From: Victivallales bacterium
GTDB lineage: Bacteria > Verrucomicrobiota > Lentisphaeria > Oligosphaerales > Oligosphaeraceae
Reading direction: 5' to 3'
Length of the DNA: 5,726 bases
Assembly (NCBI GenBank): GCA_017615955.1
Contig: JAFZZD010000288.1
Location: forward strand, 1 to 5,726
This document shows, in pieces, positions 1 through 5,670 of the stretch. A program made the translations under genes and the position numbers. Position 1 is the first letter of the stretch. Every line of letters starts with the position of its first letter. The notes beneath the pieces were generated by a model. The model did not search any database and was not told where the DNA came from. It worked only from the letters and a program-made list of their open reading frames with translations.

Positions 1-20
1 AATTTTAGGGCATAGGCTGT

Positions 21-48
21 TTGACAAGATTTTGTTTATCAGTATGTT
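21..48 (+). promoter_or_regulatory. Candidate sigma-70-type promoter of the mraZ operon
   Basis: A perfect -35 hexamer TTGACA (21-26) is followed, after 16 bp, by TATGTT (43-48), which matches 4 of 6 bases of the -10 consensus. The predicted transcription start is near 55, placing the 10-bp-spaced boxes at 63-112 in the early transcribed leader, as in the E. coli mra promoter. The -35 match is strong and the -10 is mediocre, so the exact start is inferred. Confidence 0.6.
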
Positions 49-62
49 ATGTGCACTTTTCT

Positions 63-112
63 GGTGAAAATAGTTGAAAATAGTTGATTTGAGGTGAAAA
101 TAGGTGGAGAAC
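63..112 (+). promoter_or_regulatory. Putative MraZ operator: five boxes at 10-bp spacing
   Basis: Five boxes begin at 63, 73, 83, 93 and 103: GGTGAAAATA, GTTGAAAATA, GTTGATTTGA, GGTGAAAATA and GGTGGAGAAC. The core G(G/T)TG is kept in all five, and the spacing is exactly one helical turn, so every core lies on the same DNA face. MraZ proteins are known to bind short direct repeats with this period between their promoter and the mraZ coding region (TGGGN plus 5-nt spacers in E. coli; GTG-containing boxes in Mycoplasma). Position and period fit autoregulation by the MraZ encoded immediately downstream. The box sequence is a local variant, and binding is inferred. Confidence 0.7.
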
Positions 113-132
113 CAGAGAAGCCAAGCATAAAA

Positions 133-633
133 ATGGACAACGAAAGCAGCCAACAACCTAAAATGCGCTTCAATGGGATCTCCAAGTGCAAGATAGATGC
201 CCAGCGCAGGCTGCTTATGCCAAAATTATGGCGAGAACAGGCAGGGTCGGGGCAGAAGCAGCCCTTCTATCTGATGCCTGGCACAAACAACGATGTGAAG
301 ATCAGCAGTTATGACTACTACGTCCAATACTGCGATTACATAGAATCGTTGGATGACAGCGATATAATTACGCTTCAGGCCAAAACAATATTCTCAATGC
401 TTACTACACCAGTGGAGACCGATGGGCAGGGGCGCTTCCAGCTGACACCTGAACTCCTGGAGTATTCCCATCTTGGAAAGGCGGGGGACACCCTGGTTTT
501 CGTGGGTGCAAGTGACTATGGAAGAATAATGACGGAAGAGGCGTATAACCAGCTCTTTGCACATTCTTTGGACAACATCAACAAGCTGAATCAGGACGTG
601 CAACGCCTGAAGACCAGAACAAGATCGGAGTAG
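133..633 (+). CDS. mraZ: MraZ, transcriptional regulator of the dcw cluster
   Basis: This encodes a 166-residue SpoVT/AbrB-fold DNA-binding protein that regulates its own operon. It has the two tandem half-domains of MraZ. The first spans about residues 11-70, with DxxxR signature D22-R26 in the stretch KIDAQRRLLMP. The second spans about 92-143, with D97-R101 in ETDGQGRFQLTPELL. The tail (about 145-162) is polar and helical. At 166 residues it is slightly longer than the usual ~145-150. The first signature has Arg where most MraZ have Gly (DAQRR rather than DxxGR). The chosen ATG has an AGAGAAG stretch upstream (114-120). A GTG at 94 lies inside the operator boxes and is unlikely as a start. 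ATG 163 begins exactly where the conserved domain does but has no visible ribosome binding site, though it remains possible. It is first in the operon, and rsmH follows after 3 bp. The family call is firm despite divergence; the start is less certain. Confidence 0.88.
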   Translation: MDNESSQQPKMRFNGISKCKIDAQRRLLMPKLWREQAGSGQKQPFYLMPGTNNDVKISSYDYYVQYCDYIESLDDSDIITLQAKTIFSMLTTPVETDGQGRFQLTPELLEYSHLGKAGDTLVFVGASDYGRIMTEEAYNQLFAHSLDNINKLNQDVQRLKTRTRSE

Positions 634-636
634 AAC

Positions 637-1566
637 ATGGCTTTTCAACACCAGAGCGTGATGCTTGACCAGGTGCTGGAACTATTCAAAGGCCGTATGA
701 TACAAAGGTTTGTGGACGGCACATTGGGCGGGGCAGGGCACTCGGCGGCAATTCTGGAGGCATTGCCTGAAGCGGAATTGCTGGGACTGGACAGGGACGA
801 GGTGGCAATCGCAGCCGCTTCCCAACGCCTGGCGCCCTTTGGCGGGCGTGCTCATGTCATGCATGCTCAATACTCCGATATGCTGGAGGCTGCGCATTCC
901 CTGGGATGGGAGAACGTGGATGCGGTGCTGCTGGACCTGGGTGTCTCTTCGCCGCAGATTGACACGCCGGAGCGTGGCTTCTCGTTCAGGTTCGATGCTC
1001 CTCTGGACATGAGGATGGACCAGACCACTGGAAAAACCGCCGCGCAGCTGCTCAACGAACTTCCTGAAAAGGAATTGGCTGACATTTTCTTCCAGTACGG
1101 CGAGGAACACAAGGCGCGGCAGATTGCCAGAGCGGTGGTGGCCAGAAGGCAGAAGACGCCGTGGCAGGGCACCCAGGACTTCGCGGCAATGGTCAGCGGC
1201 ATTGTGGGGCATGGCCAGAAGAATGGCCTGCCACCCGCCACTCGCTGCTTCCAGGCATTGAGGATCGCCGTCAACGACGAGCTTGGTGAACTGGAGCGGG
1301 GATTGAAGGCAGCGCTTGAATTGCTCTCGCCTGGCGGCTTGATGACGGTGATTTCGTTTCATTCGTTGGAGGACAGGATGGTGAAGCAGTTCTTTGCCTA
1401 TCAGGCTGCGGAGTGCGTATGCCCGCCAGGTCTGCCGATATGCGTGTGCGGAAAGGTAAGCACCTTGGAGGTGTTGACGCATAAGCCCATGCGCCCAACG
1501 GAGGAGGAACAGGCTGGCAACAGCCGGGCCTCGTGTGCCAAGCTTCGCGCGGCGTTGAAGAAATGA
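637..1566 (+). CDS. rsmH: 16S rRNA (cytosine(1402)-N(4))-methyltransferase RsmH
   Basis: This is a cytoplasmic SAM-dependent enzyme that methylates N4 of C1402 in 16S rRNA, in the decoding centre. All family landmarks are present in its 309 residues. The SAM loop is DGTLGGAGHS (27-36) and an acidic residue in LDRD (52-54) follows the second strand. DLGVSSPQID (100-109), ERGFSFR (112-118) and PLDMRMD (122-128) come next. The helical insert ends in ATRCFQALRIAVNDEL (201-216). ISFHSLEDRMVKQFF (239-253), THKP (281-284) and the C-terminal NSRASCAKLR (295-304, usually NPRSRSAKLR) complete it. A cysteine cluster (C260, C262, C269, C271) is arranged as CxC-PP-CxC, a pattern seen in many RsmH proteins. 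Length is normal for the family. GGAG at 627-630 lies 6 nt before the ATG, inside the end of mraZ, so translation is probably coupled. mraZ-rsmH is the standard order at the head of a dcw cluster. Confidence 0.97.
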   Translation: MAFQHQSVMLDQVLELFKGRMIQRFVDGTLGGAGHSAAILEALPEAELLGLDRDEVAIAAASQRLAPFGGRAHVMHAQYSDMLEAAHSLGWENVDAVLLDLGVSSPQIDTPERGFSFRFDAPLDMRMDQTTGKTAAQLLNELPEKELADIFFQYGEEHKARQIARAVVARRQKTPWQGTQDFAAMVSGIVGHGQKNGLPPATRCFQALRIAVNDELGELERGLKAALELLSPGGLMTVISFHSLEDRMVKQFFAYQAAECVCPPGLPICVCGKVSTLEVLTHKPMRPTEEEQAGNSRASCAKLRAALKK

Positions 1567-1582
1567 GGAATGTGACAGTTGC

Positions 1583-1610
1583 TTGACCAGTTGTGAAAAT
1601 GGCTGGTCAA
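1583..1610. other. Hairpin in the rsmH-ftsL gap
   Basis: TTGACCAG (1583-1590) and CTGGTCAA (1603-1610) form a perfect 8-bp stem, which two G-U pairs extend inward to 10 bp around an 8-nt loop. It lies 17 bp after the rsmH stop and 37 bp before the ftsL start. The following sequence is A-rich rather than a T tract, so it is not a standard intrinsic terminator. It could be an mRNA processing or stability element, or an operator. The pairing is seen directly; the role is unknown. Confidence 0.45.
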
Positions 1611-1631
1611 AATAGATATACATAATGTTTC

Positions 1632-1638
1632 AAGGAGG
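1632..1638 (+). promoter_or_regulatory. Strong ribosome binding site that fixes the ftsL start
   Basis: AAGGAGG (1632-1638) is a near-perfect Shine-Dalgarno sequence. It directly abuts an in-frame ATG at 1639, which leaves no room for initiation there. The ATG at 1648 lies 9 nt away, a good spacing, so 1648 is taken as the start. Confidence 0.8.
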
Positions 1639-1647
1639 ATGAAACAG

Positions 1648-2061
1648 ATGCAAGGGGAACATTGGCGCAAGGAGAGACCGCCTGAAGGAGGCGGCGGCAA
1701 CCATGCCATGGGATTTGTCACGCTGGGCCTGACAATTCTTCTGGTGGTGGCCGGAGTTGTAAAGAGAATGGACCAGCGGAGGCAGATTGCCAGGATAGAC
1801 AAGGAGATAACGCTTGTTGAGAAGGAGATGGGGAGGCTCAGGTCCCACATCAAGAATCAGCAGACTTATCTTCAGAGCCTGAAGAACAGCAAGGTTGTGG
1901 ATTTTGCCAGGAGGATGAAGATGGTGTCGCCCCAGCCTGGGCAGGTCTGCATAATCAATGCGGATGACCTGGCGTATCGCGATACCATGCTTGCGGCTGG
2001 CAAGGCGCAGGATGTGGAAAACGAGACTGCTATGGTTGGGCAGTCATTTGCAAATAGGTAA
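1648..2061 (+). CDS. ftsL: FtsL-like cell division membrane protein
   Basis: This 137-residue bitopic protein is expected to act in the FtsQ-FtsL-FtsB divisome subcomplex that activates the septal peptidoglycan synthase FtsW-FtsI. The N-terminus (1-19) is charged and glycine-rich and should be cytoplasmic. It is followed by one membrane helix (about 20-38, MGFVTLGLTILLVVAGVV), then a charged heptad-like coiled coil (about 42-82). Next is the stretch VVDFARRMKMVSPQPGQV (83-100), which resembles the post-coil segment of FtsL proteins (typically ARRLGMV-x-P-x-PGQ). A polar tail follows. FtsL diverges fast and the identification rests on topology, this motif, length and position between rsmH and ftsI, where ftsL is normally found. 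A DivIC/FtsB-like protein is a weaker alternative. The start is set by AAGGAGG at 1632-1638. Confidence 0.8.
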   Translation: MQGEHWRKERPPEGGGGNHAMGFVTLGLTILLVVAGVVKRMDQRRQIARIDKEITLVEKEMGRLRSHIKNQQTYLQSLKNSKVVDFARRMKMVSPQPGQVCIINADDLAYRDTMLAAGKAQDVENETAMVGQSFANR

Positions 2062-2071
2062 GAGCAAGGTT

Positions 2072-2094
2072 CGCCATTTCATTATGGAATGGCG
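2072..2094. other. Hairpin just downstream of ftsL
   Basis: CGCCATTTC (2072-2080) and GGAATGGCG (2086-2094) pair over 9 bp, including one G-U, around the 5-nt loop ATTAT. It begins 11 bp after the ftsL stop. The downstream sequence ATGATGAGAC has no T run, so a Rho-independent terminator is not supported. It could protect the 3' end of the upstream message or act as a processing site. Confidence 0.45.
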
Positions 2095-2111
2095 ATGATG
2101 AGACAATATCA

Positions 2112-2139
2112 AAAGACAGGAGGCAGGGGACACATAAAG
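2112..2139. repeat. Left inverted repeat of the ftsL-ftsI element
   Basis: This pairs with the right repeat at 2380-2407 with only two non-Watson-Crick positions: G2122 against A2397, and G2115 against T2404, the latter a possible G-U pair. The core from 2123 to 2139 is identical in inverted orientation. Confidence 0.85.
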
Positions 2140-2379
2140 GGAGATTGGCATTAGGATTAAGGAGGAAGGTCTCCGCGCCGCTGAGGTAGCAAGGCGGCAG
2201 GGACTGGCTTCGTAATATGCGCGGTAGTGCTATTCTGGCGAATCGGCAGTATTTCTGGAAAGTGTGGGATTTTTCCATTTTCCCTGGTGTATTCACACTG
2301 GGGCGCGGTAGAAGGGGAGCTGGGTGGTAAGCGTCACATCGCGATAAAGGTCGTTGGTTCTGGAGGCTGGCTTGTTTCT

Positions 2380-2407
2380 CTTTATGTGTCCCCTGCATCC
2401 TGTTTTT
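2380..2407. repeat. Right inverted repeat of the ftsL-ftsI element
   Basis: This is the inverted partner of 2112-2139. Its outer edge merges into a T-rich run (2403-2413, TTTTTATTATT). If the element is transcribed on the + strand, the closing stem would therefore be followed by a U-rich tail resembling an intrinsic terminator. Confidence 0.85.
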
Positions 2408-2414
2408 ATTATTA

Positions 2415-2436
2415 AGGCAATTGTTTAAAATTGCCT
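2415..2436. other. AT-rich perfect hairpin upstream of ftsI
   Basis: AGGCAATT (2415-2422) and AATTGCCT (2429-2436) are perfect inverted repeats around the 6-nt loop GTTTAA. The hairpin lies between the inverted-repeat element and the ftsI ribosome binding site and is followed by AT-rich sequence (2437-2457). It could be a weak attenuator or an operator palindrome. A poor promoter-like pair (TTGTTT at 2421, TATTAA at 2442, spacer 15) overlaps it but is too weak to call. Confidence 0.4.
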
Positions 2437-2472
2437 AAGTTTATTAATACTTTATTGGCCAAGGGGGATTCC

Positions 2473-4707
2473 ATGAGTTCGGGAGACATTAATTTTACAA
2501 CGGATACGAACCCGAAGAAAGGGGGGGAAAAGGCATATTTGCACCAGATTCTTGACATAGTAAGGAATTGGCTGAAAACAGTGGCGGACGACAAAAGGCA
2601 CGTCCTGCCTATTGACAATGAAATGCGCTACAGGAATATGGTGCGGGGCGGCGCCGTCATGTTTTGTCTCCTTTGCCTTGCGCTTGCCGTTGGTCTGAAA
2701 TTCTGGAAGCTACAGTATGTGGAGCATGAAAAACACCAGGAGCAAGTGTCCAGAATATTGGGGTTCAGGCAGACTTTGCTGGGTACCCGTGGTGAAATAT
2801 ATGACAGGGACAACAACCTGCTGGCAGGGAACATTCGCACCAGGGATTTGTTTGTGACGCCACGCCTGGTTGTGGATGCTCCCAAGGCGGACCTGGCGGG
2901 ATTCTGCCAGTTTCTTTCTGAAAGGCTCCCGCTTACGAAGGAGCAGCTGCTGGTCAAATGCAGCGAAGCACTTACCAAGGATGTGCGTGTGCTGGTCAAG
3001 GACTATGTGGGCAAGGACAATGCCTTGAAGATTGCCAGGATGCGGCTGCCTGGAGTCATTGTCGAAAACTGCAGGGAGATCGGCTTCCAGAACTGCTTCA
3101 CCATATATATATGTCCCTTGAAGGTGAACGAACTTGAGCAGCTGCGTGGCGTGGTGGGAGTATTGGAGGCCACGCTGTCTCTGGAAGGCAACCAGCTTGC
3201 GAAGAACATCAACCGCATTCTGCACAAAGGCTATGCAGTGCCTGTTGCAAAGAATCTTTCATTTGAAGATGCGGAAAAAATCCAGAAGAGTTTTCTTGAG
3301 TGGGCGGCGGTGCGCAATGCATCTGGCAAGTTCCTGCGCTACAGGGTGCCCGTTGATGCGCTTCATTTTGACGAGACCACCATGCGCTACTACCCGAAGG
3401 GGCGCATGCTGTCCAATACCCTGGGTTTTTGCGATGACAAGGAACACGGCGTCAGCGGCATTGAAAGGCTGATGGACAAGGAATTGACGCGGTTGACGGG
3501 GCAGCGCTACATTGCGCTTGACGGCAATGTGCTGTCCTCCAATTATGTTCCTGTGGCATACGATGACAAATTGAATGGATATGCCGTGCATCTTACGATA
3601 CAGTATCCCATACAGAGCATCGTGGAGCGTGTGATGGGCGATGTGATACAGGAGCATCGTCCAGAGCGCGCGTATGCGCTGATGATGGATCCGCGGACGG
3701 GCGCGATATTGTCCCTGTACCAATATCCCAATTTTGACTTCAATGACAAGAGTACATTCTCTGTGGACAATTGCCAGTTCCACGCGCTGCTGGGCGCCTA
3801 CGAGCCAGGCTCCATCATGAAGGCTGTTAGTGTCTCGTCCGCCATGGACTATGCCAATCTGAAGCCTGACTTTTTGGTGGATTGCGAGAATGGTCGCTGG
3901 ATTTACGGGAACCGTGCCTTGCACGAGCATGGAAATGCGCGTTTTGGAGACATCAGCATCAAGGAGGTCATCCAGAAGTCCAGCAACATCGGCAGTGCCA
4001 AGCTGGTGATAGAGAATATGTCGGAGCAGGTGTTCTACAATTATCTTCGCAATTATGGCCTAGGCTCCAAGAGCCGTGTTGGCTTCTATCCCCAGGGTGG
4101 AGAGCCGCATACATTCTTTGAGGAGACTTCTGGAATACTGCGCAGCGTTGAAAAATGGTACAAGGTCGATGTGTCACGAATTGCAATCGGGCATTCCATA
4201 TCGATTTCCCCATTCCAGATGGTGCAGGCATATTGCGCGATCTGCAATGGCGGGCGCATGATGCAGCCGTACATAGTCGATAGGATTGTTTCAGCTGAGG
4301 GCAAGGTAATACCATCCGTGCCCTTTGTCAAGGCGCAGCCCATAAGCAGTGTCACTGCCTCCAGAATGCTGGAGTGCCTATCCGCCACCGTGGAGCGTGG
4401 CGGCACCGCTACGTCCGCCGTGGTGGAGGGATACAATGTGGCTGGCAAGACTGGCACCGCCATGAAGCTGGTCAAGGGACCGGACGGCAAGAAACGCTAC
4501 TCCCGCTCGCTTAACACGGCTTCCTTCATTGGATTGGTGCCTTTGGAGAATCCTGTATTCGTGCTTCTTATCACAGTTGACGAACCCAAGGGAAAGATGC
4601 AGTATGGCGGCTCCGTATGCGGCAAGCCCTTCTCGCGCATAGCCACGGAGACGCTGCGGCTTATGCAAGTTCCACCAAGTGAGAACACGGGCGTTGCAAG
4701 GCAATAG
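2473..4707 (+). CDS. ftsI: FtsI / PBP3-type class B penicillin-binding protein (septal transpeptidase)
   Basis: This is a D,D-transpeptidase that cross-links septal peptidoglycan in the periplasm, normally with FtsW. The 744 residues comprise a cytoplasmic N-terminus (1-55) and one membrane anchor (about 57-76). A non-catalytic periplasmic part begins with the class B motif RGEIYDRD (106-113) and ends with GVSGIERLMDKEL (326-338). The transpeptidase domain is about 370-730. All three active-site motifs are intact: SxxK at S447-K450 (EPGSIMK), SxN at S503-N505 (KSSN) and KTG at K659-G661 (AGKTGTA). There are no PASTA domains. It is much longer than E. coli FtsI (588 residues), mainly through a long N-terminus and an expanded periplasmic region that seems to hold two copies of one module (about 147-199 and 230-282). 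AAGGGGG (2461-2467) sits 5 nt before the ATG. A TTG at 2431 lies inside a hairpin and lacks a Shine-Dalgarno. PBP2/MrdA is a less likely alternative, since the position after ftsL favours FtsI. Confidence 0.93.
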   Translation: MSSGDINFTTDTNPKKGGEKAYLHQILDIVRNWLKTVADDKRHVLPIDNEMRYRNMVRGGAVMFCLLCLALAVGLKFWKLQYVEHEKHQEQVSRILGFRQTLLGTRGEIYDRDNNLLAGNIRTRDLFVTPRLVVDAPKADLAGFCQFLSERLPLTKEQLLVKCSEALTKDVRVLVKDYVGKDNALKIARMRLPGVIVENCREIGFQNCFTIYICPLKVNELEQLRGVVGVLEATLSLEGNQLAKNINRILHKGYAVPVAKNLSFEDAEKIQKSFLEWAAVRNASGKFLRYRVPVDALHFDETTMRYYPKGRMLSNTLGFCDDKEHGVSGIERLMDKELTRLTGQRYIALDGNVLSSNYVPVAYDDKLNGYAVHLTIQYPIQSIVERVMGDVIQEHRPERAYALMMDPRTGAILSLYQYPNFDFNDKSTFSVDNCQFHALLGAYEPGSIMKAVSVSSAMDYANLKPDFLVDCENGRWIYGNRALHEHGNARFGDISIKEVIQKSSNIGSAKLVIENMSEQVFYNYLRNYGLGSKSRVGFYPQGGEPHTFFEETSGILRSVEKWYKVDVSRIAIGHSISISPFQMVQAYCAICNGGRMMQPYIVDRIVSAEGKVIPSVPFVKAQPISSVTASRMLECLSATVERGGTATSAVVEGYNVAGKTGTAMKLVKGPDGKKRYSRSLNTASFIGLVPLENPVFVLLITVDEPKGKMQYGGSVCGKPFSRIATETLRLMQVPPSENTGVARQ

Positions 4708-4720
4708 ACGAGGAAAAGTG

Positions 4721-4861
4721 TGCGCGGCCAGGGGCCGCGCAGGACAGCCGCGAATAGCGACAGCCGTCTGGCATTCCCCCGTCCTGATGCGCGTCCTCTG
4801 GCCGCGCTGGGCAGCCGCGCATGACAGCAGCCGTCCGGCATTCCCCACGTCCTGATGCGCG
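4721..4861. repeat. GC-rich 67/68-bp tandem repeat, two copies plus a stub
   Basis: Copy 1 (4721-4787) and copy 2 (4788-4855) align along their whole length with one inserted base and scattered substitutions. Landmarks shared at a 67- to 68-bp offset include GGCCGCGC (4733 and 4800), GGCAGCCGCG-like sequence, CAGCCGTC(T/C)GGCATTCCCC (4761 and 4828) and CGTCCTGATGCGCG (4780 and 4848). A third copy starts (TGCGCG, 4856-4861) and then breaks off. In copy 1, GCGCGGCC (4722-4729) and GGCCGCGC (4733-4740) form a perfect 8-bp hairpin with a 3-nt loop, which a T-A pair extends to 9 bp. The equivalent stem in copy 2 has one mismatch. The array fills most of the ftsI-nif3 gap. It looks like a non-coding intergenic repeat, possibly dispersed in the genome. 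Confidence 0.85.
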
Positions 4862-4870
4862 GAGTTTTTT
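4815..4870 (+). terminator. Probable intrinsic terminator ending the dcw transcription unit
   Basis: CCGCGCAT (4815-4822) and ATGCGCGG (4855-4862) form a perfect 8-bp GC-rich stem. AG and then six T residues (4865-4870) follow directly. The 32-nt interior can fold further: GAC (4823-4825) with GTC (4849-4851), and a small GCC/GGC hairpin (4830-4832 with 4837-4839). The stem is built from repeat copy 2 and the start of the third copy, so the tandem repeat appears to supply the terminator. The loop is longer than in a classical terminator, which lowers certainty. Confidence 0.55.
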
Positions 4871-4898
4871 AACGCAGAGACAGAAGGTTGAAGGTTTT

Positions 4899-5651
4899 AT
4901 GGAATTGAACAAGTTAGTTGATTTTCTCTCGTCTTTGTTTGCCGACTACTGCTGCGAGGACTATTCCAACAATGGCCTGCAGGTAGAGGCATCCAGCCAG
5001 GTCAGCAAAGTTGCGTTCGCTGTGGACGGCTGCCTGGAAAGCATATCCAAAGCGGCAGATTCAGGAGCGCAGTTGCTGGTGGTTCATCACGGCATAAGCT
5101 GGGGCAATGGTTTCAGGCGAATTGCTGGCGCAGATGCTCAGCGCCTCAAATTGATGTTTGAAAAAGGGGTATCTCTCTTTGGTATGCACTTGCCATTGGA
5201 CGCACACGTCAAATATGGAAACAATGCAGTAATTACCCAAAAATTGGGCTTGCTGGACACTCGTCGCTTCTGTGATGTACGCGGCATGAAAATCGGCATT
5301 TGCGGCACGCCTGCCACAAACAGCCTTCAAGAACTCAATTCAAGGCTTCTTTCCGCAAAAATAAGCGATAACACCAAGATTTTTGACAACACGAACGGGA
5401 AGATAACACGGGTGGGCGTGATAAGCGGGCAGTGCAGCGACCAAATGGAACTCTGCAGGCAGGAAGGAATTGACTGCTTTGTTACTGGAGAAGTCGTGCA
5501 TTCCATTTTCCATTCGGCAAAGGAGCATAATGTCTCCATTATTGCGGCTGGACATTACGCCACGGAAACCTGGGGCGTGAAGGCTTTGATGCCCCTTGTC
5601 GCCAATCTGGGGCTGGAAACCGTTTTCCTGGACGTGCCAACTGGTCTGTAG
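4899..5651 (+). CDS. Nif3/YbgI-family dinuclear metal-centre protein
   Basis: This is a 250-residue cytoplasmic protein of the Nif3-like (DUF34, YbgI) family, which forms toroidal hexamers with a two-metal site in each subunit. Metal-ligand positions match the family: H63-H64 in VVHHGISWG, H97 and D101 in GMHLPLDAH, and H219 and E223 in AAGHYATE. The conserved NNGLQVE (24-30) and a Ser/Gly loop GVISGQCSD (173-181) are also present. The length is that of the short, E. coli-type members without the inserted PII-like domain. The biochemical role of this family is unsettled. The label GTP cyclohydrolase I type 2 occurs in databases, but that activity should not be assumed. GAAGG (4890-4894) and AGAAGG (4882-4887) precede the ATG. 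An upstream in-frame ATG at 4821 lies inside the tandem repeat and terminator and would add 26 unrelated residues, so it is rejected. It lies beyond a probable terminator, so it is likely transcribed apart from ftsI. Confidence 0.93.
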   Translation: MELNKLVDFLSSLFADYCCEDYSNNGLQVEASSQVSKVAFAVDGCLESISKAADSGAQLLVVHHGISWGNGFRRIAGADAQRLKLMFEKGVSLFGMHLPLDAHVKYGNNAVITQKLGLLDTRRFCDVRGMKIGICGTPATNSLQELNSRLLSAKISDNTKIFDNTNGKITRVGVISGQCSDQMELCRQEGIDCFVTGEVVHSIFHSAKEHNVSIIAAGHYATETWGVKALMPLVANLGLETVFLDVPTGL

Positions 5652-5670
5652 GCAAAAACGTTTTAATTAT

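Larger units (their letters stand above)
2112..2407. mobile_element. ~296-bp element bounded by near-perfect inverted repeats (MITE-like or structured RNA)
   Basis: The left end (2112-2139) and right end (2380-2407) are inverted repeats matching at 26 of 28 positions, with an uninterrupted 17-bp core (2123-2139 against 2380-2396, including CAGGGGACACATAAAG). As RNA, G-U pairs extend the stem inward to about 2145/2374. The enclosed ~230 bp has further pairings: CCGCGCC (2173-2179) with GGCGCGG (2302-2308), and AGTGTG (2261-2266) with CACACT (2294-2299). There is also a direct repeat GCGCGGTAG (2219-2227 and 2303-2311). No protein family is recognisable on either strand. Long terminal inverted repeats around a short non-coding core fit a MITE or other non-autonomous transposon remnant. 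A large folded RNA closed by a long terminal stem, with a T-rich end (2403-2413), is the alternative. No clear target-site duplication is visible. The element fills most of the 411-bp ftsL-ftsI gap. Confidence 0.5.

Noticed and set aside
94..132. GTG at 94 as the mraZ start, adding 13 residues
   Set aside because: It lies within the fourth operator box, has no properly spaced ribosome binding site, and adds residues outside the conserved MraZ fold.
682..1623. Long minus-strand open frame opposite rsmH
   Set aside because: It is antisense to a gene with every RsmH motif and its translation resembles no protein family, so it is a reading-frame shadow.
1591..1627. Internal promoter before ftsL
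   Set aside because: TATACA/CATAAT-like sequence near 1617-1626 has no acceptable -35 element at 16-18 bp.
2112..2407. RNase P RNA, SRP RNA or group II intron as the identity of the ftsL-ftsI element
   Set aside because: GAGGAAGGTCTCCG at 2162 loosely recalls the 5' part of RNase P RNA, but the other conserved RNase P segments were not found. The SRP Alu/S-domain motif and a group II domain V were also not found.
2431..2472. TTG at 2431 as the ftsI start, adding 14 residues
   Set aside because: It falls in the right arm of a hairpin without a Shine-Dalgarno, whereas ATG 2473 has AAGGGGG 5 nt upstream.
4821..4898. ATG at 4821 as the start of the Nif3-like gene
   Set aside because: It lies within tandem repeat copy 2 and the terminator stem. 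The extra 26 residues are unrelated to the family, and ATG 4899 starts at the normal family N-terminus with a ribosome binding site.
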